Shown: positions 33,673-45,500, counted from the first letter of the stretch. The stretch is 53,007 bases of DNA from an uncultured Gammaproteobacteria bacterium (GCA_947259175.1 CAMYKW010000016.1:1-53007); one strand, 5' to 3'. Numbers and translations: made by a program. The notes: generated from the letters alone by a model not told the origin.

Positions 33673-33789
33673 TTATTCTGGTTTCGTCAACGACTTCCCG
33701 CCGCAGCCCGGGCTTTCACCGCCCGGTTTGTTGTTGATTAGGTCGTGATGTTTTTCAAACGCCTGTTCATAATTATCGGTACGGCGCAT
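33673..33789 (-). CDS. 38-residue open frame between nuoI and nuoJ
   Basis: The frame opens with an ATG at 33789 that overlaps the end of nuoI by 17 bp in another frame and is preceded by GAGG at five bases. It closes at 33673, 11 bp before nuoJ. The product would be small and polar: an N-terminal [18 protein letters not shown] helix, then a Gly/Pro/Cys-containing part ([11 protein letters not shown]). I do not recognise it. It fills an otherwise unusual gap and is tiled like the genuine genes, but a chance frame of this length is quite possible. Confidence 0.35.
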   Translation of the reverse strand: MRRTDNYEQAFEKHHDLINNKPGGESPGCGGKSLTKPE

Positions 33790-34264
33790 CCGTGCCTCGC
33801 GCAGCCGCAATCTCCGCTTCATATTGATCTCCGATCGCCAGCAGTTGCTCTTTAGTGATCACGTTCTCTCCCCGATTTTCAAAGTGAAATTCATGGATAT
33901 GAGTTTCAACAATTGAGTCGACCGGACATGCCTCTTCACAGAAGCCGCAATAAATACACTTGAACAGATCGATGTCATAACGGGTTGTTCGCCGCGTCCC
34001 GTCTTCCCGTTCTTCCGACTCGATGGTGATTGCCGCCGCCGGACATACCGCTTCGCACAGCTTACAGGCGATGCACCTTTCTTCGCCATTGGGATAGCGG
34101 CGTAACGCGTGTAACCCGCGAAAACGCGGCGATTTCGGCGTCTTCTCCTCCGGGTATTGCACGGTAATCTTTCTTGCAAACAGGTGCCTGCCCGTTACCC
34201 GTAGCCCCTTCAATAATTCCCAGAGCAGAAAACTGCGAAGTAATTGTCTCACTCTCGTGTTCAT
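33773..34264 (-). CDS. nuoI: NADH-quinone oxidoreductase subunit I
   Basis: From the ATG at 34264 the protein has 163 residues, the usual length. Two 4Fe-4S clusters (N6a and N6b) are bound by Cys64, 67, 70, 74 ([11 protein letters not shown]) and Cys103, 106, 109, 113 ([11 protein letters not shown]), each set completed by the other motif's last Cys. It passes electrons from NuoG to NuoB. The frame extends 21 codons further upstream into nuoH, which I reject. Confidence 0.97.
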   Translation of the reverse strand: MNTRVRQLLRSFLLWELLKGLRVTGRHLFARKITVQYPEEKTPKSPRFRGLHALRRYPNGEERCIACKLCEAVCPAAAITIESEEREDGTRRTTRYDIDLFKCIYCGFCEEACPVDSIVETHIHEFHFENRGENVITKEQLLAIGDQYEAEIAAARGTDAPYR

Positions 34265-34280
34265 ATCAACTTGACCCACA

Positions 34281-35321
34281 TCAGTGAAACATATGTCCGA
34301 GTGGCGTGAAGAACATGAAAAATCCAAGTACCGCTATCCACACCAAGGTAACCGGAATGAACACTTTCCAGCCCAGTCGCATAATTTGGTCATACCGGTA
34401 TCGCGGGAACGTAGCGCGAAACCATAAGAAAAAGAACAGCACCAGTGCGGCCTTGCCGATGAACCACAAACCAGGCGGCACTATGGTAAACGGCGTGTCG
34501 ATCGGCGCGTGCCATCCGCCGAGAAACAATATCGCCGTCAATGCCGAGATCAAGATGATGTTGGCGTATTCGGCGAGAAAAAATACCGCGAATGTCATAC
34601 CCGAATATTCCACATGAAACCCGGCAACTATCTCAGATTCGCCTTCGGCGACATCGAATGGTGCGCGGTTAGTTTCCGCAACTCCGGAGATGAAATAAAC
34701 CAGGAACAGTGGAAACAGCGGCCAGACATACCAATCGAGAAAACTGCCTTGTTGACCGCGCACAATTTCTCCCAGATTCAGGCTGCCCGCGGCCATCAGC
34801 ACACCCACTAATGCAAACCCCATTGCGATTTCATAGGCGACTATCTGCGCAGCGGAGCGCATCGCCCCAAGGAACGCATACTTGGAGTTCGACGCCCAAC
34901 CGGCGATGATGACTCCGTACACACCCATGGACGTCAGCGCCAGAATGTACAACAAACCGGCGTCGATATTGGTCAAAAGCAAGGTGTCGGACACCGGTAT
35001 CACCGCCCATGCCGCCAGCGCCGCGGTAATCGAAATCACCGGCGCCACGAGAAACAAATAGCGGTTGGCATTGGTCGGAATCGCTGCTTCTTTCAGCAGT
35101 AACTTCAAGGCATCGGCGATCGGTTGCAGCCATCCGCGGGGACCGACCCGGTTCGGTCCGATGCGTATCTGCATATATCCAATCAATTTACGCTCCGCAT
35201 AGGTGGTATACGCCACCGCCAGCAGCAGCGGTATCAGAATCACCACGATCTTGACGACGTTGATCAGCGTTACCTGTATCCAATCCGGCCAACCCTGCAT
35301 GTAGGAAAGCATTAGCTCCAT
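34281..35321 (-). CDS. nuoH: NADH-quinone oxidoreductase subunit H
   Basis: A 346-residue membrane subunit that forms the quinone cavity and links to the pump modules. Landmarks: [62 protein letters not shown] and [19 protein letters not shown] single base separates it from nuoG. Confidence 0.98.
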   Translation of the reverse strand: MELMLSYMQGWPDWIQVTLINVVKIVVILIPLLLAVAYTTYAERKLIGYMQIRIGPNRVGPRGWLQPIADALKLLLKEAAIPTNANRYLFLVAPVISITAALAAWAVIPVSDTLLLTNIDAGLLYILALTSMGVYGVIIAGWASNSKYAFLGAMRSAAQIVAYEIAMGFALVGVLMAAGSLNLGEIVRGQQGSFLDWYVWPLFPLFLVYFISGVAETNRAPFDVAEGESEIVAGFHVEYSGMTFAVFFLAEYANIILISALTAILFLGGWHAPIDTPFTIVPPGLWFIGKAALVLFFFLWFRATFPRYRYDQIMRLGWKVFIPVTLVWIAVLGFFMFFTPLGHMFH

Positions 35322-35322
35322 C

Positions 35323-37686
35323 TCATGACACCTTCACGATTCGAACCATGCCGACCCCTCCCAAGGGCGCCGTCTCATGGTAACCGGACGGGATATAAAC
35401 ACTGTCCGTCGGTACACGTTCGTCGATGATCAGATCAAGTTCGACGCTCGATTCGCCCATATGCGCGTGAATCCGGTCACCGTTCTCCACCGCCAGTTTG
35501 CCCGCTTGCTCTGAATTCATATACGCCGCCGGCGCCGGGTTGTCCCGCGTGGCTTGTAACGCGGGCGCCCGCCGAACATAGGGATCGACTTTATACAGCG
35601 GTACGTCCAACACGCGCTCTACATCGATTCCTTTGCCGTTGGCCGGCGTCTCAGGTTCGCTCAGCATGCGCGGCATGTCATGGGGCTGGTATGCATCAGC
35701 ATCCCATACAAGCTCGCGCCGAACCTCTTCGGACGAGACGTATTCAAAATCCGGCTGATCCAACAAGTTGCCGATCACCCGCAGCACTTTCCATAACGGG
35801 CGTGCCTCGCCTTGCGGCGGCACCACCCCGGTGGTGCTCTGTGCGCGTCCTTCGCAGTTTACGTAGGTGCCTGAAGTCTCGCTGAACGGCGTAACAGGCA
35901 GCAACACGTCGCCGGGGACACCGTCTTCGATGTCGAACGCGGTCATCCGCACGACGAACTCTGCGGCGTCAACGGCGTCCGCAGCCACGCGGCTTTCGAG
36001 ACAATCGAGTTGCGGCTCCAGGCCCATCAGCAGAAAAGCCTTGCGCGGTTCGCGCAACATGTCCAACGCGTGCAAGCCGCCTTCACCGACGTCCTGACCG
36101 ACCGGGCCACGATGAGGCACGCACCCTGCGAGCCACCCGCCCACACTGTTGGCCTCCGCTAGAACTCCGAGACGGGCCCCGGTTCGGGTTTGTAGCGCTT
36201 GCGCCAGGCCCCGCAGCACCGAGAACTGCGGATGCGCGATGGCCGACAGACCCAAGACGATATGGGCATCTTTCCCGGCTTGTTGCAGCAGCTCGGCGAT
36301 CTCCCGCTCGCTTTGCGTCGGCTCGCTCGACGCCCAGGCGCGCAGACCACCGGGCGCATCTGCGCTGTCCCCCATCGCCGCCACCACGCGGGCCAGCGCA
36401 TAGGGGATTTCTTCCGGAGGTGCGATCACCTTGCCGGCCAGATCAAAATGAAACGAATAATCCAAGCTGTTGATGGCCATGACACGCGCGCCCCGCAAGC
36501 TGGCCTTGCGCACGCGCAGACCCAGCAGCGGTTGATCCTTGCGGATGTTTGCACCGACCAATAAAACCGCCTTGGCATGTTCCAGGTGCTCGATGGGCGA
36601 CCCCAGCGTGGGGAACAACGGTGCAATATCGTCATCGCTGAAATCGGATTGCCGCAACCGGTGATCGATATTATGGCATCCCAGAGACCGCATTAATTTC
36701 TGCGCCAGAAAGAACTCCTCGAGAGTCGCTGTGGGGGTCACCAGGGCGCCCAGTTGCTGCGCACCGTGATGCGACAGCACGGCTCTGACGCCTTGCACGG
36801 TGTAGCGCAGCGCGGTCTCCCAGTCCGTTTCCATCCAGTTACCGGACTCATGAATCTTCGGCACCAGCAGGCGATCCGCACTATTGAACGACTGGTAACT
36901 GAAGCGATCGCGGTCGGACAACCAACATTCGTTTATAGCGTCGTTTTCCACCGGCAACACCCGCTTGACCACGTTGCGCAGACTATGCATCTCAAGATTG
37001 GTACCCACGCAATCATGCGGGCTCACCCCCGACCCCGCCACCAGCTCCCAGGACCGGGCGGTGAATCTGTAAGGCTTATTCGTCAGCGCCCCAACCGGAC
37101 AAAGGTCAATCATGTTGCCTGAAAGCTCGGAATCGACGGTGCGACCGACGTAGGTGCCGATCTCCATGTGCTCGCCGCGGCCGGTGGCGCCCAGTTCCAT
37201 GACGCCCGCGATCTCTTGGCCGAAACGCACACAGCGGGTGCAGTGTATGCATCGCGTCATCTCGGTCGCGATGAGAGGACCGATGTCCTTGTCCTTTACC
37301 ACCCGCTTGTTCTCGGTGAATCTGGACACATCCTTGCCGTAACCAACGGCCTGGTCCTGCAACGGACACTCACCGCCCTGGTCGCACACCGGGCAGTCGA
37401 GCGGGTGGTTTATCAGCAGAAATTCCATCGTCCCTTTCTGGGCTTCCACCGCCAGTGGCGACGACGTGTATACCTTCATGCCGTCGGTGATGGGGGTCGC
37501 GCACGCGGGCATCGGCTTGGGGGCCTTTTCGATCTCCACCATGCACATACGGCAGTTTGCCGCGACCGACAGCTTCGGGTGATAACAAAAACGCGGGATA
37601 TAAATGCCAGCCTCATCTGCGGCTTGGATCACCATCTTCCCTGCTTCAACTTCCAGTTTTCTACCGTCAATCTCGATGGTCGGCAT
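35323..37686 (-). CDS. nuoG: NADH-quinone oxidoreductase subunit G
   Basis: This 787-residue subunit belongs to the NADH-oxidising peripheral arm. The N-terminus binds one 2Fe-2S (Cys34, 45, 48, 62) and two 4Fe-4S clusters (His94, Cys98, 101, 107; and Cys146, 149, 152 plus the Cys of DLCPVGAL). The rest is a molybdopterin-oxidoreductase fold without cofactor, as in all NuoG, ending in a formate-dehydrogenase-like C-terminal domain. Twelve bp after nuoF. Confidence 0.97.
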   Translation of the reverse strand: MPTIEIDGRKLEVEAGKMVIQAADEAGIYIPRFCYHPKLSVAANCRMCMVEIEKAPKPMPACATPITDGMKVYTSSPLAVEAQKGTMEFLLINHPLDCPVCDQGGECPLQDQAVGYGKDVSRFTENKRVVKDKDIGPLIATEMTRCIHCTRCVRFGQEIAGVMELGATGRGEHMEIGTYVGRTVDSELSGNMIDLCPVGALTNKPYRFTARSWELVAGSGVSPHDCVGTNLEMHSLRNVVKRVLPVENDAINECWLSDRDRFSYQSFNSADRLLVPKIHESGNWMETDWETALRYTVQGVRAVLSHHGAQQLGALVTPTATLEEFFLAQKLMRSLGCHNIDHRLRQSDFSDDDIAPLFPTLGSPIEHLEHAKAVLLVGANIRKDQPLLGLRVRKASLRGARVMAINSLDYSFHFDLAGKVIAPPEEIPYALARVVAAMGDSADAPGGLRAWASSEPTQSEREIAELLQQAGKDAHIVLGLSAIAHPQFSVLRGLAQALQTRTGARLGVLAEANSVGGWLAGCVPHRGPVGQDVGEGGLHALDMLREPRKAFLLMGLEPQLDCLESRVAADAVDAAEFVVRMTAFDIEDGVPGDVLLPVTPFSETSGTYVNCEGRAQSTTGVVPPQGEARPLWKVLRVIGNLLDQPDFEYVSSEEVRRELVWDADAYQPHDMPRMLSEPETPANGKGIDVERVLDVPLYKVDPYVRRAPALQATRDNPAPAAYMNSEQAGKLAVENGDRIHAHMGESSVELDLIIDERVPTDSVYIPSGYHETAPLGGVGMVRIVKVS

Positions 37687-37698
37687 CAGTGGATCTCT

Positions 37699-39000
37699 CT
37701 AATAAACCGCCGCTTCCGCTTGCCGATAATTTACGGGACGACGCTGCCTGGGGGCGATCATCGCCTCAAACTCGCCGCGGAAATGTTTGATAAAACTCTG
37801 AACCGGCCACGCGGCGGCATCCCCCAAAGCACAGATGGTTCGTCCCTCGATGCGGTTGGCAACGTCCACCAGCAGGTCGAGGTCCTCCGGCCGGCCCTTA
37901 CCGGCGCGAATACGTCGAATGGTGCGGTACAACCAACCGGTACCTTCACGGCACGGGGTGCACTGGCCGCAGGATTCGTCTTGGTAAAAGTACGCGATGC
38001 GCTCCAGCACCCGGACCATGCACGTATCTTCATCCATGACGATTACCGAACCGGCGCCGAGCATGGAACCTGCCTTCGCCAGGGAATCGTAATCCATATT
38101 ACAACCCATGATGATGTCCGCGGGCATGACCGGCACTGACGACCCGCCTGGAATTACCGCTTTGAGTTTCTTGCCGTCGCGAACGCCACCGGCCATTTCC
38201 AACAACTCGACAAACGGAGTCCCCATTGGAACCTCAAAGTTACCGGGTTTGTTGACATGCCCGGATATGGAAAAAATCTTGCTGCCGCCGTTGTTGGGTA
38301 AACCCAGGTCCAAAAACCACTGTCCCCCGTTGCGCATGATGGTGGGCAGTGACGCCAGGGTCTCGGTGTTATTCACGGTGGTTGGACGACCGAACAAACC
38401 ATACTGCGCAGGAAACGGCGGTTTAAATCTCGGTTGTCCCTTCTTGCCTTCAATGGATTCCAGCAACGCCGTTTCTTCGCCGCAGATGTAGGCGCCGGCC
38501 CCCAGATGCGTATGAATCTGGAAATCGAAGCCGGAACCCAGGATATCGGCACCCAACAATCCAGCGGCCCGGGCTTCGTCCAGGGCCTGCTCGAAGCGTT
38601 GATAGGGTTCGATGAACTCTCCGCGAATGTAGTTGTAGCCCACGCTGGCGCCGATAGCATAAGCGGAAATCGCCATGCCCTCGATCAACGCATGCGGATT
38701 GTAGCGCAGGATATCGCGGTCCTTGCAGGTTCCCGGTTCGCCTTCATCGGAGTTACAGACCAGGTATTTCTGACCCGGTGCGTTACGCGGCATGAAGCTC
38801 ATCTTCAAGCCGGTGGGAAAACCAGCGCCGCCTCGGCCGCGCAATCCGGAGGTCTTGATCTCTTCAATGATCTCCTCGCTGGGCGTCTTGTCACGGAGTA
38901 TCTTTTCCCATGCCTGATATCCACCGGTGCTCCGGTAGGAATCCAAAGTCCACGGCTTCTCGACACCGTGCTGGGGCAGGCACACGCGCACTTCAGGCAT
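37699..39000 (-). CDS. nuoF: NADH-quinone oxidoreductase subunit F
   Basis: A 433-residue subunit that carries the NADH site, FMN and a 4Fe-4S cluster. NADH/FMN motif [10 protein letters not shown] at 55-64; [16 protein letters not shown]; cluster ligands [15 protein letters not shown] plus a later Cys. I use the ATG at 39000 (GGAG seven bases upstream); it overlaps the end of nuoE by eight bases. The longer frame starting at 39072 lies wholly within nuoE and is not needed. Confidence 0.97.
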   Translation of the reverse strand: MPEVRVCLPQHGVEKPWTLDSYRSTGGYQAWEKILRDKTPSEEIIEEIKTSGLRGRGGAGFPTGLKMSFMPRNAPGQKYLVCNSDEGEPGTCKDRDILRYNPHALIEGMAISAYAIGASVGYNYIRGEFIEPYQRFEQALDEARAAGLLGADILGSGFDFQIHTHLGAGAYICGEETALLESIEGKKGQPRFKPPFPAQYGLFGRPTTVNNTETLASLPTIMRNGGQWFLDLGLPNNGGSKIFSISGHVNKPGNFEVPMGTPFVELLEMAGGVRDGKKLKAVIPGGSSVPVMPADIIMGCNMDYDSLAKAGSMLGAGSVIVMDEDTCMVRVLERIAYFYQDESCGQCTPCREGTGWLYRTIRRIRAGKGRPEDLDLLVDVANRIEGRTICALGDAAAWPVQSFIKHFRGEFEAMIAPRQRRPVNYRQAEAAVY

Positions 39001-39475
39001 CACTGTTCTCCAACTCGTCGAGGATCGCATCAATTCGTTCCGGGGTGAGATGTTCGTGATAGGCGTCGCCAACCTGCATCATCGGCGCGCCTGCGCACGC
39101 CCCGAGACACTCGACTTCTTTCAAGGTGATGCCGCCACTGGGGGTGGTATCCCCGATTTTGACTCCCAGCCGCTCCTCGAGGTGTTGTATCACCTCGTCG
39201 GAGCCGCGCAGCATGCAGGAAATATTGCTGCACACGCAGATCTTGTGCTGGCCGACCGGATGCAAATCGTACATGGAATAAAAGGTCGCAACCTCGCGCA
39301 CCCTTATCGGCGGCACGCCCAAGAATGCGGCGATCCAATCCATGACCTGTGTGCTCAAGTGGCCTAATTCTCGCTGCGCGATACTGAGCGTGGCCATCAA
39401 CGCCGCCTGTTTATGCTCCGGCGGATACTTGTCGATCTCGCGATTGATTTCGTTTACGGCCTGCTCGGACAACAT
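38993..39475 (-). CDS. nuoE: NADH-quinone oxidoreductase subunit E
   Basis: From the ATG at 39475 the protein has 160 residues. It is a thioredoxin-like 2Fe-2S protein with ligands Cys82, Cys87 (CSNISC) and Cys123, Cys127 (CLGAC), forming cluster N1a next to FMN. The 58 extra codons of the longer frame overlap nuoD and are not part of the gene. Confidence 0.97.
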   Translation of the reverse strand: MLSEQAVNEINREIDKYPPEHKQAALMATLSIAQRELGHLSTQVMDWIAAFLGVPPIRVREVATFYSMYDLHPVGQHKICVCSNISCMLRGSDEVIQHLEERLGVKIGDTTPSGGITLKEVECLGACAGAPMMQVGDAYHEHLTPERIDAILDELENSDA

Positions 39476-39480
39476 TTCAG

Positions 39481-40734
39481 TTACCTGTCGATCTCCCCAA
39501 AAACGATATCTTGAGTGCCAATTACCGCCACCACATCGGCCAGCATATGCCCCTGGCACATCTCGTGGATAGACGAAAGATGGACGAATCCGGGAGCACG
39601 TATCTTCAGACGATAGGGTTTGTTCGCGCCATCGGAAATCACGTAGCAACCGAATTCACCTTTCGGCGCCTCTACCGCCGCATAGGCCTCGCCTTCCGGG
39701 ACGCAGTATCCTTCCGTGAACAACTTGAAGTGGTGAATTAGCGACTCCATATCGCCCTTCATCTCGCCGCGGCGCGGAGGCGCTATCTTGTGGTTATCAA
39801 TCATCACCGGTCCGGGATTTTGTTTCAGCCAGCGAACGCACTGGCGGATAATCCGGTTTGACTGACGCATTTCTTCCATGCGCACCAGGTAGCGATCATA
39901 ACAGTCACCAACAACACCTACCGGAATATCGAAATCCATTCGATCATACGCCGCGTATGGCTGCTTCTTGCGCAAGTCCCATTCAATTCCCGAACCGCGC
40001 AACATGACGCCGCTGAAACCCATTTGCATGGCACGCTCCGGACTGACGACGCCGATACCGACGGTACGTTGTTTCCAGATCCGGTTGTCCGTCAATAGGG
40101 TTTCATAGTCGTCTACACATCCCGGGAAACGCTCGGTGAAATCCCAAATGAAATCTAGCAGTGAACCCTGGCGGTTTTCATTCATACGCGCCACATCTTT
40201 CTTTCCATGTATCTTCGTAGGCTCGTACTGCGGCATCTGATTGGGGAGATCACGGTGCACGCCTCCAACACGGTAGTAGGTCGCGTGCATGCGCGCCCCG
40301 GATACCGCTTCGTAGCAGTCCATGAGATCTTCCCGTTCCCGGAAGCAGTACAGGAACATTGTCATTGCGCCCAGATCGAGACCGTGGGTTCCAAGCCACA
40401 ACAGATGGTTCAGGATTCGCGTGATTTCGTCGAACATCACCCGTATGTACTGCGCGCGCTCCGGAGCCTCTATTCCCAGCAATTTCTCGACCGCGCGAAC
40501 ATATCCATGCTCGTTGCACATCATGGACACGTAATCCAACCGGTCCATATACCCGATGCTTTGGTTGAAGGGCTTGTTCTCGGCAAGCTTTTCGGTGCCC
40601 CGGTGCAACAATCCGATGTGCGGATCGAGGCGCTCGATCACCTCCCCGTCCATTTCCATCACCAGCCTCAGCACCCCGTGAGCGGCGGGGTGTTGCGGAC
40701 CGAAGTTCATTGTGTAATTACGAATTTCGGCCAC
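39481..40734 (-). CDS. nuoD: NADH-quinone oxidoreductase subunit D
   Basis: This 417-residue, 49-kDa-type subunit lines the quinone pocket with NuoB. Signature regions: [58 protein letters not shown] and the C-terminal DIVFGEIDR. Separate from nuoC, unlike the fused nuoCD of E. coli, and overlapping it by 17 bp. Confidence 0.98.
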   Translation of the reverse strand: MAEIRNYTMNFGPQHPAAHGVLRLVMEMDGEVIERLDPHIGLLHRGTEKLAENKPFNQSIGYMDRLDYVSMMCNEHGYVRAVEKLLGIEAPERAQYIRVMFDEITRILNHLLWLGTHGLDLGAMTMFLYCFREREDLMDCYEAVSGARMHATYYRVGGVHRDLPNQMPQYEPTKIHGKKDVARMNENRQGSLLDFIWDFTERFPGCVDDYETLLTDNRIWKQRTVGIGVVSPERAMQMGFSGVMLRGSGIEWDLRKKQPYAAYDRMDFDIPVGVVGDCYDRYLVRMEEMRQSNRIIRQCVRWLKQNPGPVMIDNHKIAPPRRGEMKGDMESLIHHFKLFTEGYCVPEGEAYAAVEAPKGEFGCYVISDGANKPYRLKIRAPGFVHLSSIHEMCQGHMLADVVAVIGTQDIVFGEIDR

Positions 40735-41326
40735 CGAAGCCCTCCTCTCTGATTACGCGCGGTACCAGCGTGCGCGCCTCGATGCTGACCGGCTCGTACA
40801 CCACCCGCCCCTTATCCGGGTCGTAACGCATTTCCACGTTGCCAATCAACGGAAAGTCCTTGCGGAACGGGTGCCCGATAAAACCGTAGTCAGTCAGTAT
40901 TCGGCGCAGGTCCGGGTGACCTAAAAAGACAATACCGAACAGGTCAAAGGCCTCGCGTTCAAACCAGTCGGCAGACGACCATACGTCAACCACCGAGTCG
41001 ATCACCGGCGGGTCTTCGCCGATAAAGGCCTTGAGGCGGACACGGTGATTGTTGCTTAGGGAAAGCAGATGATAAACCACCGCAAACCGCTTGTTCGGAC
41101 GCGGCAGGCTGGGGTCCTCCTCGCCGTAGCTTGAATAGTCCACACCGCAAAGATCGATCAACACTTCGCATTGCAGCGAGGGGTTATCGCGAAACGTTTC
41201 GCATGCCTCTTGAATCCGGGCGGCGTCTATTTCAAACGTGATTTCACCGCGATGCTCTTTAGTGCCAATTATGGCATCGCCAAGAGATTGTGTGGCGCGC
41301 GCCGCGATGACCTCGTTTGTCGCCAT
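40718..41326 (-). CDS. nuoC: NADH-quinone oxidoreductase subunit C
   Basis: The 202-residue, 30-kDa-type subunit shows [73 protein letters not shown]. It forms part of the connecting module between the NADH and quinone ends. Its 3' end overlaps the nuoD start. Confidence 0.97.
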   Translation of the reverse strand: MATNEVIAARATQSLGDAIIGTKEHRGEITFEIDAARIQEACETFRDNPSLQCEVLIDLCGVDYSSYGEEDPSLPRPNKRFAVVYHLLSLSNNHRVRLKAFIGEDPPVIDSVVDVWSSADWFEREAFDLFGIVFLGHPDLRRILTDYGFIGHPFRKDFPLIGNVEMRYDPDKGRVVYEPVSIEARTLVPRVIREEGFGGRNS

Positions 41327-41342
41327 ACGTCGTTAGAATCCG

Positions 41343-41819
41343 TCAACGGGCAATTGTGTTGGTACGGCGAATCTTCTTTTGTAGTTGAAGAATACCGTAT
41401 AACAAGGCCTCGGCAGTGGGCGGGCACCCGGGAACATACACATCCACCGGAACGACTCGATCGCAGCCGCGCACTACGGCGTACGAATAGTGGTAGTAAC
41501 CTCCTCCATTCGCACACGAACCCATGGAAATCACCCACTTGGGTTCCGGCATTTGATCGTAGACTTTACGCAACGCCGGCGCCATTTTATTGACCAGAGT
41601 GCCGGCGACGATCATTACGTCGGACTGCCTGGGACTGGGACGGAACATGATTCCGAAACGATCAAGGTCGTACCGCGATGCCCCGGCATGCATCATTTCA
41701 ACGGCACAGCATGCGAGACCAAATGTCACCGGCCACATCGAACTGGTTCGTGTCCAGTTAATCAATTTGTCCGCGGTCGTGGTGACCCAACCCTGTTCAA
41801 GTATTCCTTCTATAGACAC
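41343..41819 (-). CDS. nuoB: NADH-quinone oxidoreductase subunit B
   Basis: A 158-residue subunit that binds the last 4Fe-4S cluster (N2) before quinone. Ligands are the adjacent Cys37-Cys38 ([11 protein letters not shown]), the Cys of [15 protein letters not shown] and that of [15 protein letters not shown]. Three bp separate it from nuoA. Confidence 0.98.
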   Translation of the reverse strand: MSIEGILEQGWVTTTADKLINWTRTSSMWPVTFGLACCAVEMMHAGASRYDLDRFGIMFRPSPRQSDVMIVAGTLVNKMAPALRKVYDQMPEPKWVISMGSCANGGGYYHYSYAVVRGCDRVVPVDVYVPGCPPTAEALLYGILQLQKKIRRTNTIAR

Positions 41820-41822
41820 TCT

Positions 41823-42179
41823 CTACTCCCACTCGAGGGCACCCCTTACCCATTCATAAATGAATCCAACTACTAAGATCCCGAGAAACAGCATCATCGA
41901 CAGGAAACCGAACATCCCGATTTCCTCGAGCACTACCGCCCACGGGAACAGGAATGCAATCTCGAGATCGAAGATTATGAATAGAATCGCGACCAGGTAA
42001 TAACGCACATCAAATTTCATGCGCGAATCTTCGAACGCTTCGAAACCGCATTCGTAGGGCGAACCTTTCTCAAGATTGGGCTTATTGGGAGCAAGAACCC
42101 GGCTGAACGCAATGGCCCCCATACCGACCATCGCGCCGATACCGAGGAATATCAGGATCGGGACGTAGTTCTGTAGCAT
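41823..42179 (-). CDS. nuoA: NADH-quinone oxidoreductase subunit A
   Basis: A 118-residue subunit with three membrane helices. [42 protein letters not shown] is the family block, including the conserved Cys of the loop near the quinone site. First gene of the 14-gene operon. Confidence 0.98.
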   Translation of the reverse strand: MLQNYVPILIFLGIGAMVGMGAIAFSRVLAPNKPNLEKGSPYECGFEAFEDSRMKFDVRYYLVAILFIIFDLEIAFLFPWAVVLEEIGMFGFLSMMLFLGILVVGFIYEWVRGALEWE

Positions 42180-42539
42180 TACGCTCTCAACTTCGAATTT
42201 CGAGACATGCGTCTTCCGTTACGCCCCCTGGGTGAGACGCGCTGTGGCTCCAACTGACTGTGAACACGGCGTGTGACGAATCGCGCGCAGATGGTTCAAG
42301 GTGGTAACCCCACCATACGCAGGCGAAGACCGCGGTAGAGTCTAAGTCGCAGCCCGGCGGCAAGTCAAGAAAGCCGGGGCCCAAGCTTGACCGCCAAGCG
42401 GCGCCGCGATCCGGTTCCGGCGGAGGCGTATGAAATGACCCTTGGGCGTTGAAGCGGCGACCGCATCGGCAATCCTGCACACGCGGTGATTTCGCTCCGC
42501 GGACCGAGCATCGATCGTAAGCCTGCGTACCTCACCGAT
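42180..42539. other. intergenic region between tRNA-Leu and nuoA
   Basis: No gene is seen in these 360 bp. The region should hold the nuo promoter and a long leader. A candidate promoter lies at 42339-42368; I saw no clear terminator after the tRNA and no recognisable FNR or ArcA box by eye. Confidence 0.5.
42339..42368 (-). promoter_or_regulatory. candidate nuo operon promoter
   Basis: Minus strand TTGACT (42368-42363) and TAGACT (42344-42339) with an 18-bp spacer, about 160 bp before the nuoA ATG. The -35 is close to consensus; the -10 is moderate. Confidence 0.4.
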
Positions 42540-42624
42540 TGGTGCCGAAGGCCGGACTCGAACCGGCACGGCTTGCGCCACCGCCCCCTCAAGACGGCGT
42601 GTCTACCAATTCCACCACTTCGGC
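42540..42624 (-). tRNA. leuU: tRNA-Leu (GAG)
   Basis: An 85-nt class II tRNA with encoded CCA. Anticodon loop TTGAGGG gives GAG; the D-arm GGTGGAATTGGTAGACACG and the long variable arm are typical of tRNA-Leu. It begins three bases after the secG stop, probably on the secG transcript. E. coli leuU has the same anticodon and the same position after secG. Confidence 0.95.
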
Positions 42625-42627
42625 TCG

Positions 42628-43053
42628 TTACGGTGACTTCGGCGGATCGCCGGAGTCAGCGCCCGCTCCTTCCGACTCTTGCGGTGCCGGAACTGACGGC
42701 ACGTCACCCTGCGCGTCCTGCGCGGCCTGCCCGGGCGCGGCTGGAACATCCTGGTCTTGTTCGGTCGTCGCGGGTTCGGTTTGTACTTCGGCGGCGGGTT
42801 GTTCGGTCACGCTGCGAGACTCGATCGCGCCGGTATACACATAGGCCAAAGCCATACTCGTAAAAAAGAACACCGCCGCCAACCAGGTGGTGATCTTACT
42901 CAAGAAAGTCGCCGATCCGCGGGCTCCGAATAAGGTCTGCGAACCACCACCGAACGCGGCGCCCATATCCGCTCCACGTCCCTGTTGCAACAATACCAGC
43001 ACCACGATCGCGACTGCGGTCAGCACATGAATTACTAGCAAAATGTTGGCCAT
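42628..43053 (-). CDS. secG: protein-export membrane protein SecG
   Basis: A 141-residue auxiliary subunit of the SecYEG translocon with two helices (ILLVIHVLTAVAIVVLVLLQQG and ITTWLAAVFFFTSMALAYV) around the conserved GRGADMGAAFGGGSQTLFGARGSATFLSK loop. The C-terminal 55 or so residues are a Glu/Gln/Pro/Ala-rich tail, common and variable in the family. Followed directly by tRNA-Leu. Confidence 0.96.
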   Translation of the reverse strand: MANILLVIHVLTAVAIVVLVLLQQGRGADMGAAFGGGSQTLFGARGSATFLSKITTWLAAVFFFTSMALAYVYTGAIESRSVTEQPAAEVQTEPATTEQDQDVPAAPGQAAQDAQGDVPSVPAPQESEGAGADSGDPPKSP

Positions 43054-43063
43054 ACCCAGCTAC

Positions 43064-43813
43064 TCACCCGGCGCGACAGACATTGAGAAATTCTTCGGCG
43101 TGCAGTGACGCCCCGCCGATCAAACCGCCATCGATATCAGGCTGACCAAACAATCCCTGCGCGTTGGCTCCTTTTACGCTGCCGCCATACTGGAGGCGCA
43201 AACCGTCGGCAATCGCGCCGTCGAGAGCAGCCAGTTTGTCGCGTATGAATTGATGCACCGCTTGCGCTTGTTCCGGCGTTGCGGTCATTCCGGTACCAAT
43301 CGCCCATACCGGTTCATACGCAATCACCGCTTGGCCGAATGCTTCGATTCCAACGGTATCAACGACCGCATCAAGCTGCCTGGCTATCACCGTTTCGGTA
43401 TCGTTGTCCACGCGTTGTTCGAGAGTCTCGCCCACGCATAGAATGGGCACCAAACCATGTTGCTGCGCGGCGCGAAATTTTTCGGCGACGACATCATCGC
43501 TCTCGCCGTAAAGCGCGCGGCGTTCCGAATGACCGACGATGACATAGGTGCACCCCAAATCCCGCAACATCGGACCCGACACCTCTCCGGTGTAGGCGCC
43601 GGCATCGTACACGTTGAGGTTTTGTGCGCCGTAGCTGATACCGCTACCGTCGAGGGCCGCCGCCACCAACGAGATCAACGTGAATGGCGGGCACACCACA
43701 ACTTCTGCGTTCTTCACGTCAGCGAGCCCGGACCGAATCCCCTCGATCAACGCCGCGGCCTCGGATTGCGTTCCATTCATCTTCCAGTTTCCGGCAACTA
43801 TAGGACGACGCAT
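43064..43813 (-). CDS. tpiA: triosephosphate isomerase
   Basis: From the ATG at 43813 the protein has 249 residues, starting MRRPIVAGNWKMNG. The active-site triad is Lys11, His95 (VGHSERR) and Glu167 (AYEPVWAIGTG). It interconverts dihydroxyacetone phosphate and glyceraldehyde-3-phosphate. The longer frame (33 codons upstream) lies over the promoter region and is rejected. Ten bp before secG. Confidence 0.97.
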   Translation of the reverse strand: MRRPIVAGNWKMNGTQSEAAALIEGIRSGLADVKNAEVVVCPPFTLISLVAAALDGSGISYGAQNLNVYDAGAYTGEVSGPMLRDLGCTYVIVGHSERRALYGESDDVVAEKFRAAQQHGLVPILCVGETLEQRVDNDTETVIARQLDAVVDTVGIEAFGQAVIAYEPVWAIGTGMTATPEQAQAVHQFIRDKLAALDGAIADGLRLQYGGSVKGANAQGLFGQPDIDGGLIGGASLHAEEFLNVCRAG

Positions 43814-43883
43814 GTTGATATTTCTCCGTAATGTATGGGAATCAGTGGCCTGGCTGAAGATTGCGGTGTGTGAAAAGCGCGCG

Positions 43884-43912
43884 ATGTTACCGCTCACGGC
43901 CGTATAAAGCAA
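43884..43912 (-). promoter_or_regulatory. candidate tpiA-secG promoter
   Basis: Minus strand TTGCTT (43912-43907) and TAACAT (43889-43884) with a 17-bp spacer, about 70 bp before the tpiA ATG. Confidence 0.45.
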
Positions 43913-43961
43913 TGAGCCGGCGCCGCGGTGCCCGGTATCGATCAGGTTCGGGTCTTTACCG

Positions 43962-45359
43962 TCAGACTACAGTCGGGCGCAGCTCTTCGGAAACCGCCGC
44001 CGATCTGACGATATCGGCCAATTCCTGCCCGATCAGCGCCACCTGCTCGGCATCGTTGCCCTCGACCATTACCCTGATCACCGGCTCGGTACCCGACGAA
44101 CGCAAAAGTACGCGCCCATTGCTCACAAGCTTGCTCTCCGCGGCCCGCACCGCCGCCTGAATCGTCTTGCTACGTTCGATATTCAGATGTCTGGGCGCCG
44201 TTTCTCCAGGCACACGCACATTGATCATGGTCTGGGGAAACACTTCCATGCCGTGTTTCAGCTCCGCCAAGGACTGCTGGCGCACCACCATCGCCTGCAG
44301 AACCTGGAGCGCGGCGATTATGCCGTCGCCGGTGGTACTCTTGTCGAGGCAAATAATGTGACCCGAGGATTCGCCGCCCAAGTCCCAGTGCTCTTGTTTA
44401 AGCAGGTGCAGGACGTATCGATCACCCACCGGGGCGCGCCGAAATGGGATATGGTAACGCGCACAAGCCTGTTCCAGACCTAGATTCGTCATCAAAGTAC
44501 CGACCACACCGCCGTGTAATTGGCCCACTGCTTTTCTCGACGTCGCCAAGATATAAAGGATCTGATCGCCGTCCACCAACTCACCGTTGTGATCCACCAG
44601 CAACACGCGATCCCCGTCACCGTCGAGCGCTACACCCATGTCGGCGCCCAGCTCACGAACCTTGTTCATCAGCATCTGAGGATGGGTGGACCCGCATTCG
44701 CGGTTGATATTGAAGCCATCGGGCCGGTTGGCAATGGGAATCACCTCCGCGCCCAGCTCCTCAAACACGTTCGGCGCTACGTGATAAGCAGCCCCATGGG
44801 CGCAGTCTACTGCGATGGTCAATCCATTCAACGTGAGTTTATGAGGAATCGCGCTCTTACAGAACTCTATGTATCGACCTGCCGCGTCGGGAAACCGCTC
44901 CGCCTTCCCCAGTTGCGCCGACGGCACGATGGTCATCGATTGCTGCATATGACGTTCAATTTCCAATTCCACTTCGTCGGGCAACTTTTCACCGTCGGGG
45001 GAAAAGAATTTGATTCCGTTGTCCTCATACTCGTTGTGGGAGGCGCTGATCACGATTCCCGCCAACGCCCTGGCGGTGCACGTGAGGTAGGCAATACCCG
45101 GCGTCGGCATCGGGCCCAACAGGGAAACGTCGACACCCGCTGCAGACAATCCGGCTTCCAAAGCGGACTCCAGCAGATAACCGGAGACTCGCGTGTCTTT
45201 GCCGATAATGACCTTGCCGTCCGACACGCTACCGCCCCCCAGCACTCGGCCCGCGGCCCATCCAAGCTTTAGTACGCTCTGCGGGGTTATCGGCTCCTCT
45301 CCGACGCGGCCGCGTATGCCGTCGGTGCCGAAGTATCGTTTTTGCGGTGCGGGGTTCAA
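43962..45359 (-). CDS. glmM: phosphoglucosamine mutase
   Basis: The 465-residue enzyme converts glucosamine-6-phosphate to glucosamine-1-phosphate for UDP-GlcNAc. Phosphoserine loop ISASHNE with Ser107; metal loop DGDGDRV; sugar loop GESSGHI; phosphate loop [15 protein letters not shown]. The only usable start is a TTG at 45359, which gives the expected N-terminus ([14 protein letters not shown]) but has no obvious ribosome binding site; this may keep expression low. It follows folP after 204 bp. Confidence 0.96.
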   Translation of the reverse strand: MNPAPQKRYFGTDGIRGRVGEEPITPQSVLKLGWAAGRVLGGGSVSDGKVIIGKDTRVSGYLLESALEAGLSAAGVDVSLLGPMPTPGIAYLTCTARALAGIVISASHNEYEDNGIKFFSPDGEKLPDEVELEIERHMQQSMTIVPSAQLGKAERFPDAAGRYIEFCKSAIPHKLTLNGLTIAVDCAHGAAYHVAPNVFEELGAEVIPIANRPDGFNINRECGSTHPQMLMNKVRELGADMGVALDGDGDRVLLVDHNGELVDGDQILYILATSRKAVGQLHGGVVGTLMTNLGLEQACARYHIPFRRAPVGDRYVLHLLKQEHWDLGGESSGHIICLDKSTTGDGIIAALQVLQAMVVRQQSLAELKHGMEVFPQTMINVRVPGETAPRHLNIERSKTIQAAVRAAESKLVSNGRVLLRSSGTEPVIRVMVEGNDAEQVALIGQELADIVRSAAVSEELRPTVV

Positions 45360-45500
45360 GATCGATTGAACGCGGGAAATTGAGTCACTGAAATGATGGC
45401 AAGCTGCTATTTTGCCAACTTATTAGACAAAAAACCATTGATCTGCATCGTGCATCGGTCACTCTGTGAAGCTCCCGGCCGTGCAGTACCGGGCGGCGAG

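Noticed and set aside
38993-39649. Long N-terminal extensions of nuoE, nuoF, nuoI, tpiA and rlmE
   Set aside because: Each extension overlaps a neighbouring gene or promoter and precedes the family's normal start, which has its own ATG.
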